Source: Maribacter litopenaei (lineage in GTDB: Bacteria; Bacteroidota; Bacteroidia; Flavobacteriales; Flavobacteriaceae). From it: a DNA stretch of 64,000 nt. The stretch lies in assembly GCF_025244665.1 (NCBI RefSeq), contig NZ_CP104205.1, positions 1,485,001-1,549,000 of the forward strand, given 5' to 3'. The notes beneath the pieces are model-generated. The model saw only the letters and a list, made by a program, of their open reading frames with translations. It did no database searches and was not told the origin of the DNA. Position 1 is the stretch's first letter; every line of letters starts with the position of its first letter. Made by a program: the position numbers and the translations under genes. Below, one piece after another: positions 21,505 through 33,474 of the stretch.

Positions 21505-22810
21505 TTGTTGCGAAAACAAATAACCTATACTGTAAAAGACATCGAAACCTTCAAACGTTCGGTGCTTCGTTGGGCACAGCAATTCGATGAAATTGTTTGG
21601 CTGGATTCCAACGATCACTCCAATTCTTATTCTTCCTTTGAGGCAATACTTGCAGTGGACGGGCTTACCGGAATCTCCACGGATTACAATAATGCCTTTA
21701 TGGACTTAAGGGAGTATCAATCACAGGTGAACGATTGGATATTTGGTTACCTGTCCTATGATTTAAAGAATAATGTGGAAAATCTCGTTTCCCAAAATTA
21801 TGATGGACTACATTTTCCGGAACTTTATTTTTATCAGCCCAAGAGAATTATCCAAATTAAAGACAACAAAATCTCCTTTATGTATCTGCAGATGGTCCAA
21901 GATGAAATCCAATTGGATTATGATACTATTTGTGAGATTGATACTAATAATAGAGATGCCCCTGTTACTAATGAAAGCCCCTCCATTAAAATGCGGATTT
22001 TTAAGGATGAATATTTCAAAAACGTAGATACCATTTTGAATCATATCCATCATGGGGATATTTATGAGGTTAATTTTTGCCAGGAGTTTTTCTGTGAAGG
22101 ATTGGAAATATTAACCTTACCTATCTATGAAAAGTTGAATGCCATTTCAAAACCTCCTTTTGCGGCCTATGCGAAGTTGTTTGATAAATATTTGCTTTGT
22201 GCAAGCCCGGAACGGTTTTTAAAGAAAGTGGACAACAAAATTGTTTCGCAACCGATAAAAGGAACAGCGGCACGTTCAACAAACATCGAGCAGGATAATA
22301 TTCTGAAATTACACTTGGAGAAGGATGAAAAGGAACGTTCAGAGAATGTGATGATTGTAGATTTGGTGCGTAACGATCTTTCTAAAAAAGCTACTAAGGG
22401 AAGTGTAATGGTAGAGGAACTGTGCAAAGTGTATTCTTTTAAACAGGTACATCAAATGATTTCCACAGTTTCCTGTAAGGTTAAAAGTGATGAAAATCCT
22501 GTGGATGTTTTAAAGAGTTGTTTTCCTATGGGAAGTATGACTGGGGCTCCCAAGGTATCGGCAATGAAAATTATTGAAGAACTCGAATCTTTTAAGAGAG
22601 GTTTGTACAGTGGAGCGGTTGGATATTTGGATCCCCAAGGTGATTTTGACTTCAACGTGGTTATCAGAAGTATCCTTTACAATAGCTCCCATAAATATCT
22701 TTCCTATTCGGTAGGAAGTGCGATAACGGCCAAATCCGATCCGGAAAAAGGAATATATGGAATGTCTTCTTAAGGCCAAGGCCATGAGGCAGGTACTGGA
22801 AGATTTTTAA
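21505..22810 (+). CDS. pabB: Aminodeoxychorismate synthase component I (PabB; one frameshift)
   Basis: Chorismate-utilising enzyme for p-aminobenzoate and folate synthesis. It makes 4-amino-4-deoxychorismate with ammonia from a glutamine amidotransferase encoded elsewhere. The catalytic Lys motif PIKGT (as in PabB; anthranilate synthase has PIAGT), NVMIVDLVRNDLS, FPMGSMTGAPKVSAM and SVGSAITAKSDPE are all present. The start is a TTG at 21505, directly after the previous stop. Near 22751 one extra base shifts the frame; repaired, the protein is 434 aa and ends KAMRQVLEDF at 22810, 36 bases before tilS. Confidence 0.9.
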
Positions 22811-22846
22811 ATAAGAGCCAACTACTTAATTGGTTAACTTTGTGTC

Positions 22847-24151
22847 ATGCTCTTAGATTTTCAATCGCATATTTCCGATAATTTTCCGTAACTGACAGAA
22901 AATAGATTTTTATTGGCCTGCAGTGGCGGGTTGGACAGCGTTTTACTGTCTTATCTCTGTAAGGAGTGCAATATGGATTTCATACTGGCGCATTGTAATT
23001 TTAGATTAAGGGGAGCTGCTAGTGATGGGGATGAGGATTTTGTAAAGGAATTGGGCCATCTTTTGGATCGCCCCGTATTCGTAACCCATTTCGATACCAT
23101 GGGCTATGTGAATAGTCATAAAGTTTCCGTACAAATGGCAGCAAGGGACCTTAGATACAATTGGTTCAGCGGATTGATGGCGGAATATGGCATAGATTAT
23201 TTGGTAACGGCGCATCACGCTGATGACAATCTGGAAACCTTTTTGATTAATCTTTCAAGGGGAACTGGAATCGATGGATTGACAGGTATCCCGGAAGCAT
23301 CGAACCAAATTAGGAGACCTTTGCTAAAATATACCCGTGATGAGATTTTGGACTATGCCCAAAAAAAAGGCTTAAAATGGAGGGAAGATGAAAGTAATTC
23401 GGATCCCAAGTATTTGCGTAACAAAATCCGACTAGAAATTGTTCCCAAACTAAAGGAGTTACATCCTTCCTTTATGGAGAATTTTGAAAGAACATTGGGT
23501 TTTCTAAAGGAGGCCCGGGAAATTTCGGAAAATGAACTGTCAAGGGTCAAGGAAAGCCTGTTCCAAAAGGAAGACCAGTATTTGAAGATTTCGGTATCGG
23601 AATTAAAAAAATTGCATCCCTTAAAAGGGTATTTATATGGTCTGTTCCGGGAGTATGGTTTTACTGAATGGACCAATGTATTGGAGTTGTTGGATGCCAT
23701 GAGCGGCAAATCAATTTACTCCAAGGAATATGTTTTGCTAAAAAACCGGGATTATCTGATTTTGGCTAAAAACGAAGAACAGCGGCAAGAAGCGTATGAA
23801 ATTGAAAGGGATGTTTTTACCATCGATTATCCAATAGGTTTGAAAAGCAAAGTGGTGTCTGAAAAACAGGATAATACCTCAAGCATAATTTATTTGGACA
23901 AAAACACGTTAAAGTTTCCGTTGACCGTAAGGAAATGGAAGAAAGGCGACTATTTTTATCCTTTGGGAATGAAGGGGAAAAAGAAACTGTCCAAATACTT
24001 TAAAGACGAAAAAGTAGACCTCTTTTCCAAAGCGGAACAATGGCTGCTTTGCTCTAACGATCAAATCGTTTGGGTGATAGGAAGACGTGCGGATGACCGA
24101 TTTAAAGTTAGGGATACGACTAAAGAAATACTAAGTATAACATTATTATGA
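22847..24151 (+). CDS. tilS: tRNA(Ile)-lysidine synthase TilS (in-frame TAA at codon 15)
   Basis: ATP-dependent enzyme that converts the wobble cytidine of the CAU-anticodon tRNA(Ile) to lysidine; it is essential in most bacteria. The PP-loop ACSGGLDSVLL, the HCNFRLRG segment and VTAHHADDNLETFLINL are present, as is the C-terminal TilS domain (TVRKWKKGDYFYPLGMKG). The natural start is the ATG at 22847. Codon 15 (22889-22891) is TAA, in the stretch FP*LTENRFLLACSGG. TilS has FPEL here, and CCGGAA read as CCGTAA explains the stop. A TTG at 22913 could start translation but would remove the first strand of the PP-loop. The stop codon overlaps the dsbD start. Confidence 0.92.
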
Positions 24152-26135
24152 GGAATTTAATTTTCGGAATTTTTCTTCTTTTTACATCATTTATGGGACA
24201 TTCCCGGAGCGATGAAAACCCCGTAGTTTGGAGTCACGAAGTCAATAAGATTTCGGATACGGAATTTGAACTTATCATAAAAGGAGACATCCATAAGGGA
24301 TGGCATATATTTTCCCAATTCAATGCTGAAGGAGGTTCATTACCAAGTGTATTCAAGTACAAAAAGGCAGGCGAGGACTATGAATTGATTGGAGGAACGG
24401 AGGAAAGCGAAACTGTAGTGGAGTATTCGGATATATGGGAAATGGACGAAACTTTTTTTGTTGATGAAGTCACTTTTAGGCAGCATATAAAACTTTTAAA
24501 TCCAGTAAATCAACCAGATTGGGGTCTACCTTGAATATCAAATTTGCAAAGAAGTTTGTATACCAGCCGATATCGATTTTGTATTCTCCTTAGATGGTTC
24601 TGAAGCTGTCACAAATACAGTGGAATTGGACGAAAAGAGTAAGTTGTTAACGTCCAGTCTAAAATTGGACTTAAAGAACAAAGCGTTATTGAGTCAGGGC
24701 CAGGAGAATATTGGGTCGGGTTCCAATTTGTGGGTCATTTTTGCCCTCGGGTTTTTGGGAGGACTTATTGCACTGTTAACGCCCTGTGTATTTCCCATGA
24801 TTCCTTTGACCGTTTCCTTTTTTACCAAACATTCGGAGAAGAAATCCAAGGGGATTGCCAATGCGTTACTTTATGGGTTTTTCATTGTATTAATTTATTT
24901 TCTTTTGAGCCTACCGTTCCATTTATTTGATTCAGTCGACTCTCAAATACTGAATACCATTGCTACGAACGTTTGGCTCAACCTGGCATTCTTTGCCATT
25001 TTCGTATTTTTCGCCTTTTCATTTTTTGGCTATTATGAATTGACATTACCCAGTTCATGGGCCAATAAGATGGATGCCGCTTCTTCAAAGATTGGAGGAG
25101 CTTTGGGAATCTTTTTTATGGCGGTAACGTTGGCCATCGTATCTTTTTCCTGTACAGGGCCAATTTTGGGCGGACTCTTGGGCGGCACTACTTTGGCTGA
25201 AGGTGATGTGGCCACTAATTTATCGGCTGGAATGACTGGTTTCGGAGTTGCTTTGGCCTTTCCGTTTGCCCTTTTTGCCCTATTTCCTGCTTGGTTGAAT
25301 TCTCTGCCAAAATCAGGTGGTTGGATGACTACGGTAAAGGTCGTATTAGGATTTTTGGAAATAGCGTTGGCTTTAAAATTTCTTTCCAATGCAGATTTGG
25401 TTGGACATTGGGGAATTCTCAAAAGAGAAATCTTTATAGGGATCTGGATTCTTATTGGCTTACTCACAACGCTATACTTATTCGGCATTTTTAGATTTCC
25501 TCATGACGATCCAAAGGGAAAACTAACAATCGGAAGAAAGGCGGTCGGAGTTGTAAGTGCGCTCTTCAGTTTATATCTGTTATTGGGTCTGACCGGTGTT
25601 TCCAATCTAAAATTATTGAGTGGTTTTCCGCCACCGGAATTTTACAGTGTTTTTGAACAGGAATCTGATTGTCCCCTGGGCATTGACTGTTTTAAGGACT
25701 TTGAAACAGGATTGGCCTATGCCAAGGAAAAGGATAAACCGATTCTATTGGATTTTACCGGATGGGCCTGTGTCAACTGCAGAAAGATGGAAGAAAATGT
25801 GTGGAGCGAACCGAGACGTCTATAACATTCTTAAAAATGACTTTGTGCTTATCTCCCTGTATGTAGATGATAGACAAGAACTTCCTGAGGAGGAACAATT
25901 CAATTTTCAGTATGACTCGGGACGCATAAAACGTATAGGTAACATTGCCCAAAAATGGGGGACTTTTCAGGATGTAAACTTTAATGCAGTATCACAGCCT
26001 TTTTATGTATTGCTTTCCCAGCATTTAGAGGTATTGAACACTTCCATTCAAAATACAGATGCGGAAACTTATAAAAATTGGTTGGAAGAAGGATTGAGGA
26101 CTTTTGATAAAAAGGGCCTTTCTAGTTTTCCTTAA
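24148..26135 (+). CDS. dsbD: Thiol:disulfide interchange protein DsbD family (two frameshifts)
   Basis: Membrane electron conduit that carries reducing power from cytosolic thioredoxin to periplasmic thiol proteins. Repaired length is 661 aa. Order: signal peptide; N-terminal DsbD-alpha domain with the Cys pair in YQICKEVCIPADID; eight-helix transmembrane domain with LLTPCVFPMIPLT and SFSCTGPILGG, the two membrane cysteines; and a C-terminal thioredoxin-like domain with WACVNCRKME. Frameshifts lie near 24530 (one extra base) and 25813 (EPDVYNIL requires CCGGACGTC; CCGAGACGTC is present). The ATG at 24148 overlaps the tilS stop (ATGA), so the genes are translationally coupled. Confidence 0.93.
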
Positions 26136-26195
26136 TTAATACGCATACCGTTTTACCGCTTTTGAAATTAAACCTTAAATTACAACGGTTAATTT

Positions 26196-28594
26196 ATGGT
26201 GTTCATGAGGTTTGTAAAAAAGATAGGACTCGCTCTTTTAGTCCTTGTAGTGCTACTGGTTATTTACGGGTTCATTTTTATTCAACTACATAAACCTGAT
26301 TATTCCGGTAATAAAAAGCTTTCCAATTTACAAGATGAGGTACAGGTTTACTATGACAATTACGGAATTCCCCATATCTATGGAAAATCTGAAGAAGATG
26401 CCTTTAGAGTCCTAGGGTATGTGCATGCGCAAGACAGGCTCGGCAAATGGAATTGCTTCGAAGAATAGGTAGTGGGGGACTCTCTGAAGTTTTTGGCAAG
26501 GATTTGATTGGTACGGATAAATTCTTTCTTTCCTTGGGAATCGATGAGGCATCGGAAAACACCGTTTCCAAATTGGATATGAATAGTGAGGGCGTCGCTA
26601 TTATAAATGCCTATTTGGACGGGCTTAATAAGTATGTAGAAGAAGGACCCACGCCCATTGAATTTTATTTGACGGGTATCGAAAAAACCAAGTTTACGAT
26701 TACCGATGTTTATAACACCATGGGTTATATGGCATTTAGTTTTGCCATGGGGCACAAAACGGACCCACTGCTTAGCAATATCCATAACAAACTGGGGCCA
26801 GCGTATATAAATGATTTGACAATCTATTCCGATACTTCCACTGTATGGATTCAGAATTATAGAAATGATGCCGTGGATTCCGTTGGAAATTCCGTAACTG
26901 CCATAGTCACGAAAGCACTGGCAAAATTAAACCTTCCCCTGTTCGAGGGAAGCAACAGCTGGGTTTTGGCACCTGCAAAGACCGAAAAAGGCAAGGTCAT
27001 CTTTGCAAATGATCCGCATATTGGCTTTGCACAACCATCGGTTTGGTACGAGGCCCATTTGGAAACGCCTACCTATTCGAAATATGGCTACCATATTGCC
27101 GGCATCCCGTTTCCGGTTTTGGGACACAATCGAGATATAGCCTATGGTATGACCATGTTCGAGAACGATGATGTCGATTTTTACTATGAGGAAGACAATC
27201 CGGAAAATTCAAATCAGTATAGGCTAAATGGAGCATGGAAAGATTATGAATCGGTAATGAAAACGATCAAGGTAAAGGATTCCACAGATGTTGAATTTTC
27301 ATTTAAAAAATCGATTCATGATCCCATTCTGAATGGCATCGCAAATCAAATAGAAGGGGAGAGGCCCATTTCTATGTACTGGGTCTATACCCAAGAGGAA
27401 AATACCGTGGTCGATGCCTTTTACGAAATAAGTCACGCCACCAATCTCTCTGAATTTACATTGGCCTTGCCAAAAATACATGCACCTGGACTCAATATTA
27501 TGTATGGCGATGCCGAAGGCAATATAGGTTGGTTTGCCACCGCAAAACTTTGGCAGGTTCCGGATAGTGTAAACACAAAACTGGTCTTTGATTCAATGAA
27601 CAGACCCAATGAGGAAAGGGAATTTTTGGGATTTGAAAAGAATCCACAGGCTATAAATCCCCCATGGGATTATGTGTATTCGGCAAACAACCAACCTGAT
27701 TCCATTTCGGGCATGTTGTATCCGGGTTATTATTTGCCGGAAAATAGGGCAAAAAGAATCGTCCAATTATTGGAGCCTAAAAATGACTGGAATCAAGAGG
27801 ACGTTTCCAACATGATATTGGACGTAAATTCACCCGTACACCTGGAGACTGCCCAAAATCTAATCAACTCGATTAATATCAGCGGCTTAACCGAAAGGGT
27901 AACCAATGTTTTGGACGTCTTGGAAGCATGGGACGGAACGTACTCTTTGGATAATATCGGAGGAACCATATATACACGTTGGGTATATAAAATATTGGAG
28001 AACACATTTAAAGACGAATTGGGAACGGAACAATTCGAACAATTGTTGTCGACCCATATTCTTAAAAGAACCATTGCACCTATAATTGAGATGGAAAATT
28101 CGGTTTGGTGGGATGATGTCAATACTTCCGAGACCAAAGAAAATAGGAGTGACATTTTTGAAAAGTCCTTGATGGAGGCTATCACCTCCTTGGAATCTGA
28201 TTTCGGGACAGATACCAATAATTGGACCTGGGACAAGGTACATAAGGTTGAGCATGGGCATCCAATCGGTCAGGTCGAGGCCCTACGTTCTTTATTCAAT
28301 GTGGGTCCCTATCCTGTTGTAGGGACTAGAGAGGTTATAAACAACCTGGGTTTTCCCTATGATAGTACAGGAATGTACAATGTAAGTATGGGCCCTTCCA
28401 CTCGAAGGGTCATTGATTTTTCCGATGTTGAAAATAGTATAAGCATCTTACCTACAGGACAATCCGGCAATCCGTTCAGCGAACACTACAAGGATCAAGC
28501 GGAGATGTACATTAATGGGGAATTCAGAAAAATGATGATGAATGAAGAGGAGATTAAAAGAAATGCAAAATCTGTATTGATATTTAGGAAATAA
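26196..28594 (+). CDS. Penicillin acylase family protein (Ntn hydrolase; one frameshift)
   Basis: Secreted or membrane-anchored N-terminal-nucleophile amidohydrolase. Repaired length is 799 aa; an N-terminal hydrophobic helix (residues 8-28) precedes the alpha chain (VYYDNYGIPHIYGKSEEDAF). The autocatalytic site is EGSNSWVLAP: cleavage before the Ser would release the beta chain with Ser as nucleophile. NDPHIGFAQPSVWYEAHL and GHNRDIAYGMTMFENDDVDF follow as in the family. One base is missing near 26440 (DRLWQMELLRR expected). Substrates could be acyl-homoserine lactones, N-acyl amino acids or beta-lactams; sequence cannot tell. It lies 60 bases after dsbD on the same strand. Confidence 0.9.
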
Positions 28595-28732
28595 TAATTT
28601 GGAAAAGTCAATCAGGCAGTTACCTCAAGTATTAACCATCATTTTTAGGGAATCGTTAAATTTCAAAAAGAAGCAGTTTTAATTTGGCACACCTCAAAGG
28701 TTTTTTGTTATTTTTAGTGGATAACCAACACT

Positions 28733-29464
28733 ATGAAAAGTACCAACCTTGTTTCACTCCTGTCCATAGTATTCTTCTCCTTACATATCGGTATCGCTCA
28801 AAATGCCTCAGTTGAACCCCAATATTTCAATTGGTTCGATAATGAAGTCCGAGAGAAATAATACTTCGCTTTTTAACGGGCTCGAGTATATCGAACTTTA
28901 TAGAACAATAAATGATAAGCATAAATTCTACGGCACCAGTGATTTTCAATTTGGCTCCGTGGTCTATGATGGTCAATTTTTTGATCAGGTACCCCTAAAA
29001 TATGATTTAGATGCTGATGACCTACTCCTAAACGTTGGATACAATTACCCTTATCCTATTTTGATATTGATTAAATCAAAAGTAGAACGGTTTAGTTTAC
29101 CTGGTGCGGATTTCATACAGGTCCCGGAAAATATCGAAGAATTAAAGGAACACGGTTTTTATCAGATTTTACTGGAAAATTCTCTTGTTTCCTTGTTGAA
29201 GAAAAATTTTAAGAAACGATTCAAAAGAATTCGTGGTAGTACCCTTTATTATGAATTTATACAGGAAGGAAGTTTTGCTATCAAATATGACGGCACCTAT
29301 TACGAAATATCCAATAAACAAGATGTGGTGAGAATTTGGCGGATCAGCGGGACTATATCAATGAGAATTATAATAATTCATTGAAAAAGGCTGATGAAGA
29401 AATCTTTTGGATCAATTTCTTTACAAAATTGTCCGATGAAATCAATTCACAAAACAGAGGGTAA
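28733..29464 (+). CDS. Exported protein of unknown function, first gene of the TonB/DUF4249 operon (two frameshifts)
   Basis: 243 aa after repair. I do not recognise the family. The ATG at 28733 opens a typical signal peptide (MKSTNLVSLLSIVFFSLHIG, then IAQ). The mature part is beta-rich (YKTSDFQFGS-like strands; LFNGLEYIELYRTINDKH), and the C-terminal part is helical and charged. The frame is broken near 28850 (GTCCGGAGA read as GTCCGAGAGA) and near 29335 (one base lost); with both corrected it ends 5 bases before the TonB-receptor gene, so it belongs to that operon. It may be a periplasmic or surface accessory factor of the receptor. Confidence 0.6.
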
Positions 29465-29469
29465 AAATT

Positions 29470-32239
29470 ATGAGGAAACTATTACACATTTTTGTCCTGG
29501 TATGTTGTGCGACATTGTTTGGCCAGGAACAGGAAGCCAAATATTCATTTCAGTTCTCGGAACAAAATATAGTAGAGGTACTAGGGATCCTAGAGGAGCA
29601 AGCTGATGTAGTATTCTATTATGATATCAGCTGGTTTTCGGGGCAAACCTTTTCAGGTACTTTCAATAATGCTACCCTATCCGAAATTCTTGAGGAGGTT
29701 TTTAAGGAGACTACATTGAACTTCTTTCAATATGATGCCGATAAAATTATCCTTACCCGGAACAATATTATCTATAAGGATTTGCCGGAAGGATTTTTTG
29801 GCAGGGAAGAAGTTGATTCCTTACCCGCCGTTGCCAACAATATCAAGGTAACGAGTAACCCCGTTTTTTCAAATATTGAAGCCAATAGGGGAAATGAAAT
29901 ATCCAGAACCGTAAGGATTGGCAAGGAGAACCTTTCGGACAATAGAACCACCTTCATCATTAGCGGATATGCCGGAACCGTTGATCAGAATCAGCCGATC
30001 TCCAATTTGTCCATTATTTTGAATGATAAAAATTCAGGCACCGTTACCAATGACAACGGATATTATCAATTAGAGGTGCCTGCAGGAACTAATATAGTTA
30101 GAACAAGTTCTTTGGGAATAGAACCCAGTACCACCGTAATTGTTGTCTATAATGATGGGAACCTCAATTTTGATTTGGCCGAAAGCGTTGAATTCCTGGA
30201 TGAGGTGACCGTAGAAGCGAATGCAGCCAAAAACGTTGAGGAGGCTATTTCCGGAAGTACGGAATTGGTGGTGGAGGAAACCAAAAATATTCCCTTGGTT
30301 TTGGGAGAAAGGGATGTGCTCAAAGTGGCAACTACCTTGCCGGGTATCTCCACGGCGGGAGAAGGTGCGGCCGGTTTTAACGTGCGGGGCGGTAGTACGG
30401 ATCAGAACTTGATTCTTCTTGATAATGCCGTCATGTACAATCCTTCACATTTCTTTGGTATTTTTCAAGCGATCAACCCTTTTACGACCAAAGATCTTAA
30501 AGTACTTAAGGGAGGAATACCTGCCGAATATGGAGGACGACTTTCCTCTGTATTCGATATCACTTCCAAAGACGCCAATACTGAAAAGATTGCCGGTGAG
30601 GCCGCCATTGGCCCAGTGACCAGTAATTTGGCCTTGGAGATTCCTGTAGTAAAGGGAAAATCAGGGTTAATGTTAGGGGGTAGGGGACTCTACTCGGATG
30701 GATTCTAAGATCTTTAAAGGAGGAGTCTTTGAATAATAGCAAGGCTTCCTTTTATGATGCCGTCGCCAAATACACGCATACCTTTAACGAGAAGAATACG
30801 GTTAAGGCTATGGGCTACTATAGTAATGATGCCTTTAGTATTACCTCTGATTCCATTTACGGTTACAATAACAGGTTAATGTCCTTACAATGGGATCACC
30901 AGTTCAATGATAAAAATGCAGGTAGTTTGATTGTGGCCAATAGTAACTATAAATTCAATATTGGGTATGAGGGAAATTCAGATAACAATTTTGACTTGGG
31001 ATTTGTTGTAGATGAAACCGAGGCCAAGTTCAAGTTCACTTACCTGCATAGTAAGGCCCATAAGTTCGATTATGGTCTTTCCGCCAAGTTGTATAATGTG
31101 CAACCCGGGTATTTGGAACCCAATGGAGAAAACTCCATAGTGGAACCACAGACCATAGCTAGGGAAAAGGCTCGGAAGCCGCTGTCTATCTATCCGATAA
31201 TTTTGAGGTGAACGATAAACTCCTGATTGATGTAGGACTTAGGTACTCCATGTTCGCCACCTTGGGTGAGACCGAGGCACGCATTTATGAAGAGGGCGTT
31301 CCCAAGAACGAGGAAACCTTGGTGGAAACCGTTTCCTATGGTAACAATGAGTTTGTGGAAACTTATGGAGGTCCGGAAGTTAGGGTTTCGGCAAGGTATT
31401 TCTTGGGAGAGGATTTTTCGGTGAAAGCCAGTTATAATAGTACCTACCAGTACATACATCGATTGTCCAATACCACGACCATAAGCCCTATTGACACTTG
31501 GAAACTATCGGACAACAATATTAAGCCACAGCGCGGAAGGCAGGTAGGTCTTGGATTCTACAAGAACTTGGATGCCAATACCTATGAAATAAGTTTGGAG
31601 GGATATTATAAAGAAGCGGATAATCTGCTGGACTTTAAAGTAGGTTCTGAACTTTTATTGAACGAAACCATTGAAACGGAAACCCTTCAGGGAGACGGCC
31701 AAGCCTATGGGGTTGAGTTTTTGATACGTAAAAACTCGGGAAGGTTGAATGGTTGGATAGGGTATACCTATGCGCGCTCTTTTTTGAAGTTGGACAGTGA
31801 ATATGCCGAGGAACGAGTGAACAACGGGGAGTACTTCCCTACCAATTATGACAAGCCCCATGACTTTAGTGCCGTCTTGAACTATAAGTTTACCAGAAGG
31901 TTCAGCGCCTCGGCCAATTTAAGTTATCAGACCGGTAGGCCGGTCACCTATCCTGTGGCACGGTATAATTTCAATAATTCCGAATATGTGGTCTATAGTA
32001 ATAGAAACGAATTCAGAATACCGGATTATTATAGATTGGATCTTGGTTTCAACATTGAAGGGAACCACAAGCTAAAAAAGTTGGCACATAGTTTTTGGAA
32101 TATTTCGGTGTATAACGTATTGGGAAGAAACAATCCCTACTCGGTATTTTTTGTAACCGAAAATGGGGAGTTAAAGGCTTATCAAAGCTCCATATTCTCC
32201 ATTCCTGTACCTACAATCACCTATAATTTTAAGTTTTAA
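29470..32239 (+). CDS. TonB-dependent outer-membrane receptor with STN and carboxypeptidase-like domains (two frameshifts)
   Basis: Outer-membrane active transporter, 923 aa after repair. Domains in order: signal peptide (1-19); STN domain (about 20-100, SFQFSEQNIVEVLGILEEQA); a spacer; a carboxypeptidase-regulatory-like beta domain (about 160-240); the plug (GAAGFNVRGGSTDQNLILLD, GGIPAEYGGRLSSVFDI); and a 22-strand barrel ending in PVPTITYNFKF with C-terminal Phe. An STN domain usually signals to a FecR-type anti-sigma factor, but no sigma/anti-sigma pair is nearby. Frameshifts lie near 30690 and 31170. It is followed after 5 bases by two DUF4249 lipoproteins, so the substrate is probably bound by those; it is unknown. 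Confidence 0.9.
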
Positions 32240-32244
32240 CGACT

Positions 32245-33468
32245 ATGAAGAAAATTGGAAAAGTCATTGACTTAATTACAATTGGGGTATTTTTTCTATT
32301 CATAGTTTCTTGTATCGATGAATACGACTTTGAAAGTACCGAATTTCAAAGTACACTTGTCGTGGAAGGGACTATTACAGATCAAGAGGAAACCCAACGG
32401 ATTATGATATCGCGGACCTTTCCTTTGGATACGGTATTAATGTCCGGAGTAAGTGGTGCCAACGTTTCGGTAACCGATAGCAACGGTAGTACTTTTAATT
32501 TTTCGGAAGCATCCACTGGCGAATACCTTTCAAATGCCCCGTTCTCAGTTGTTTCCGGCCTAACCTATACCTTAAATATAACCACTCCGGGCGGGGAACA
32601 ATATCAATCCGAGGCCATGCCCGTACCTGCACAAACAACCATTGAAAACTTATATGCGGAAAGGGATTTTTTGGATGACGGTGCACAAGAAGGGATGTTT
32701 ATCTATGTGGATAGCTATGACCCTTCGGGCCAATCTAATTATTATAGGTATGAATACGAGGAAACCTATAAAATAATTGCCCCCAATTGGACCGGGCTGG
32801 ATGCCTATATAGTATCTCCTTTACCGTTTCCTGCAGTGGCCACGCGCCCTAAAGAGCGAGAAGAGCAAATTTGTTATGCAACCATTCCATCCAATAATAT
32901 TATACAATTGAGCACCACGGAATTTGGAGAAGATAGGGTATCCAAATTTCCGGTTCGTTTTATCGATAGAGAAAATTACATACTATCACATCGATATAGT
33001 ATATTAGTGAAGCAATATGTACAGTCCAGGGCTGCTTTTGCCTATTACGAAACCCTGGAATCGATGTCCGGCTCCGACAATTTCTTTGCGCAACTACAAG
33101 TTGGTTTTTTAGAGGGTAATATCAGGAATGTATCGAACCCGGACGAGGATGTTATCGGGTTCTTTCAGGTAAGTACCGTATCGGAACAGCGTATTTTTTT
33201 CAACTATGACGATTATTTTCCTAACGAACGCTTACCGGATTATCCGATACGATGTGATTTGGTATCACCTCCCATAATTACTGAGACAGGGGCTTCTCCA
33301 TTATTGATTGCCATTGAGTTGGAAACTTTAAAATATGTGGAAGACTATGATCAAGAAAGAAACCCTTTAAATTTTAGTGAATTCAGTCCGTTTTTAATGG
33401 TGCCAACGCCTTGTGGGGATTGTACCGTGTACGGAAGCAATATAGTGCCGGAATTACGGGTGGAATAG
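32245..33468 (+). CDS. DUF4249 lipoprotein, copy 1
   Basis: 407 aa, intact. The lipoprotein signal ends FLFIVSC with Cys23 as the lipid anchor. The N-terminal Ig-like beta domain (residues 35-130; TLVVEGTITDQEETQRIMIS) is followed by the DUF4249 core (YVDSYDPSGQSNYYRYEYEE, LSHRYSILVKQYVQSR) and ends with a Cys pair (PCGDC) and PELRVE. DUF4249 proteins in Bacteroidota are encoded beside TonB-dependent receptors and are presumed surface-exposed partners; their ligand is not known to me. It starts 5 bases after the receptor stop and ends 6 bases before copy 2, with which it shares most of its length. Confidence 0.85.
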   Translation: MKKIGKVIDLITIGVFFLFIVSCIDEYDFESTEFQSTLVVEGTITDQEETQRIMISRTFPLDTVLMSGVSGANVSVTDSNGSTFNFSEASTGEYLSNAPFSVVSGLTYTLNITTPGGEQYQSEAMPVPAQTTIENLYAERDFLDDGAQEGMFIYVDSYDPSGQSNYYRYEYEETYKIIAPNWTGLDAYIVSPLPFPAVATRPKEREEQICYATIPSNNIIQLSTTEFGEDRVSKFPVRFIDRENYILSHRYSILVKQYVQSRAAFAYYETLESMSGSDNFFAQLQVGFLEGNIRNVSNPDEDVIGFFQVSTVSEQRIFFNYDDYFPNERLPDYPIRCDLVSPPIITETGASPLLIAIELETLKYVEDYDQERNPLNFSEFSPFLMVPTPCGDCTVYGSNIVPELRVE

Positions 33469-33474
33469 TACCAT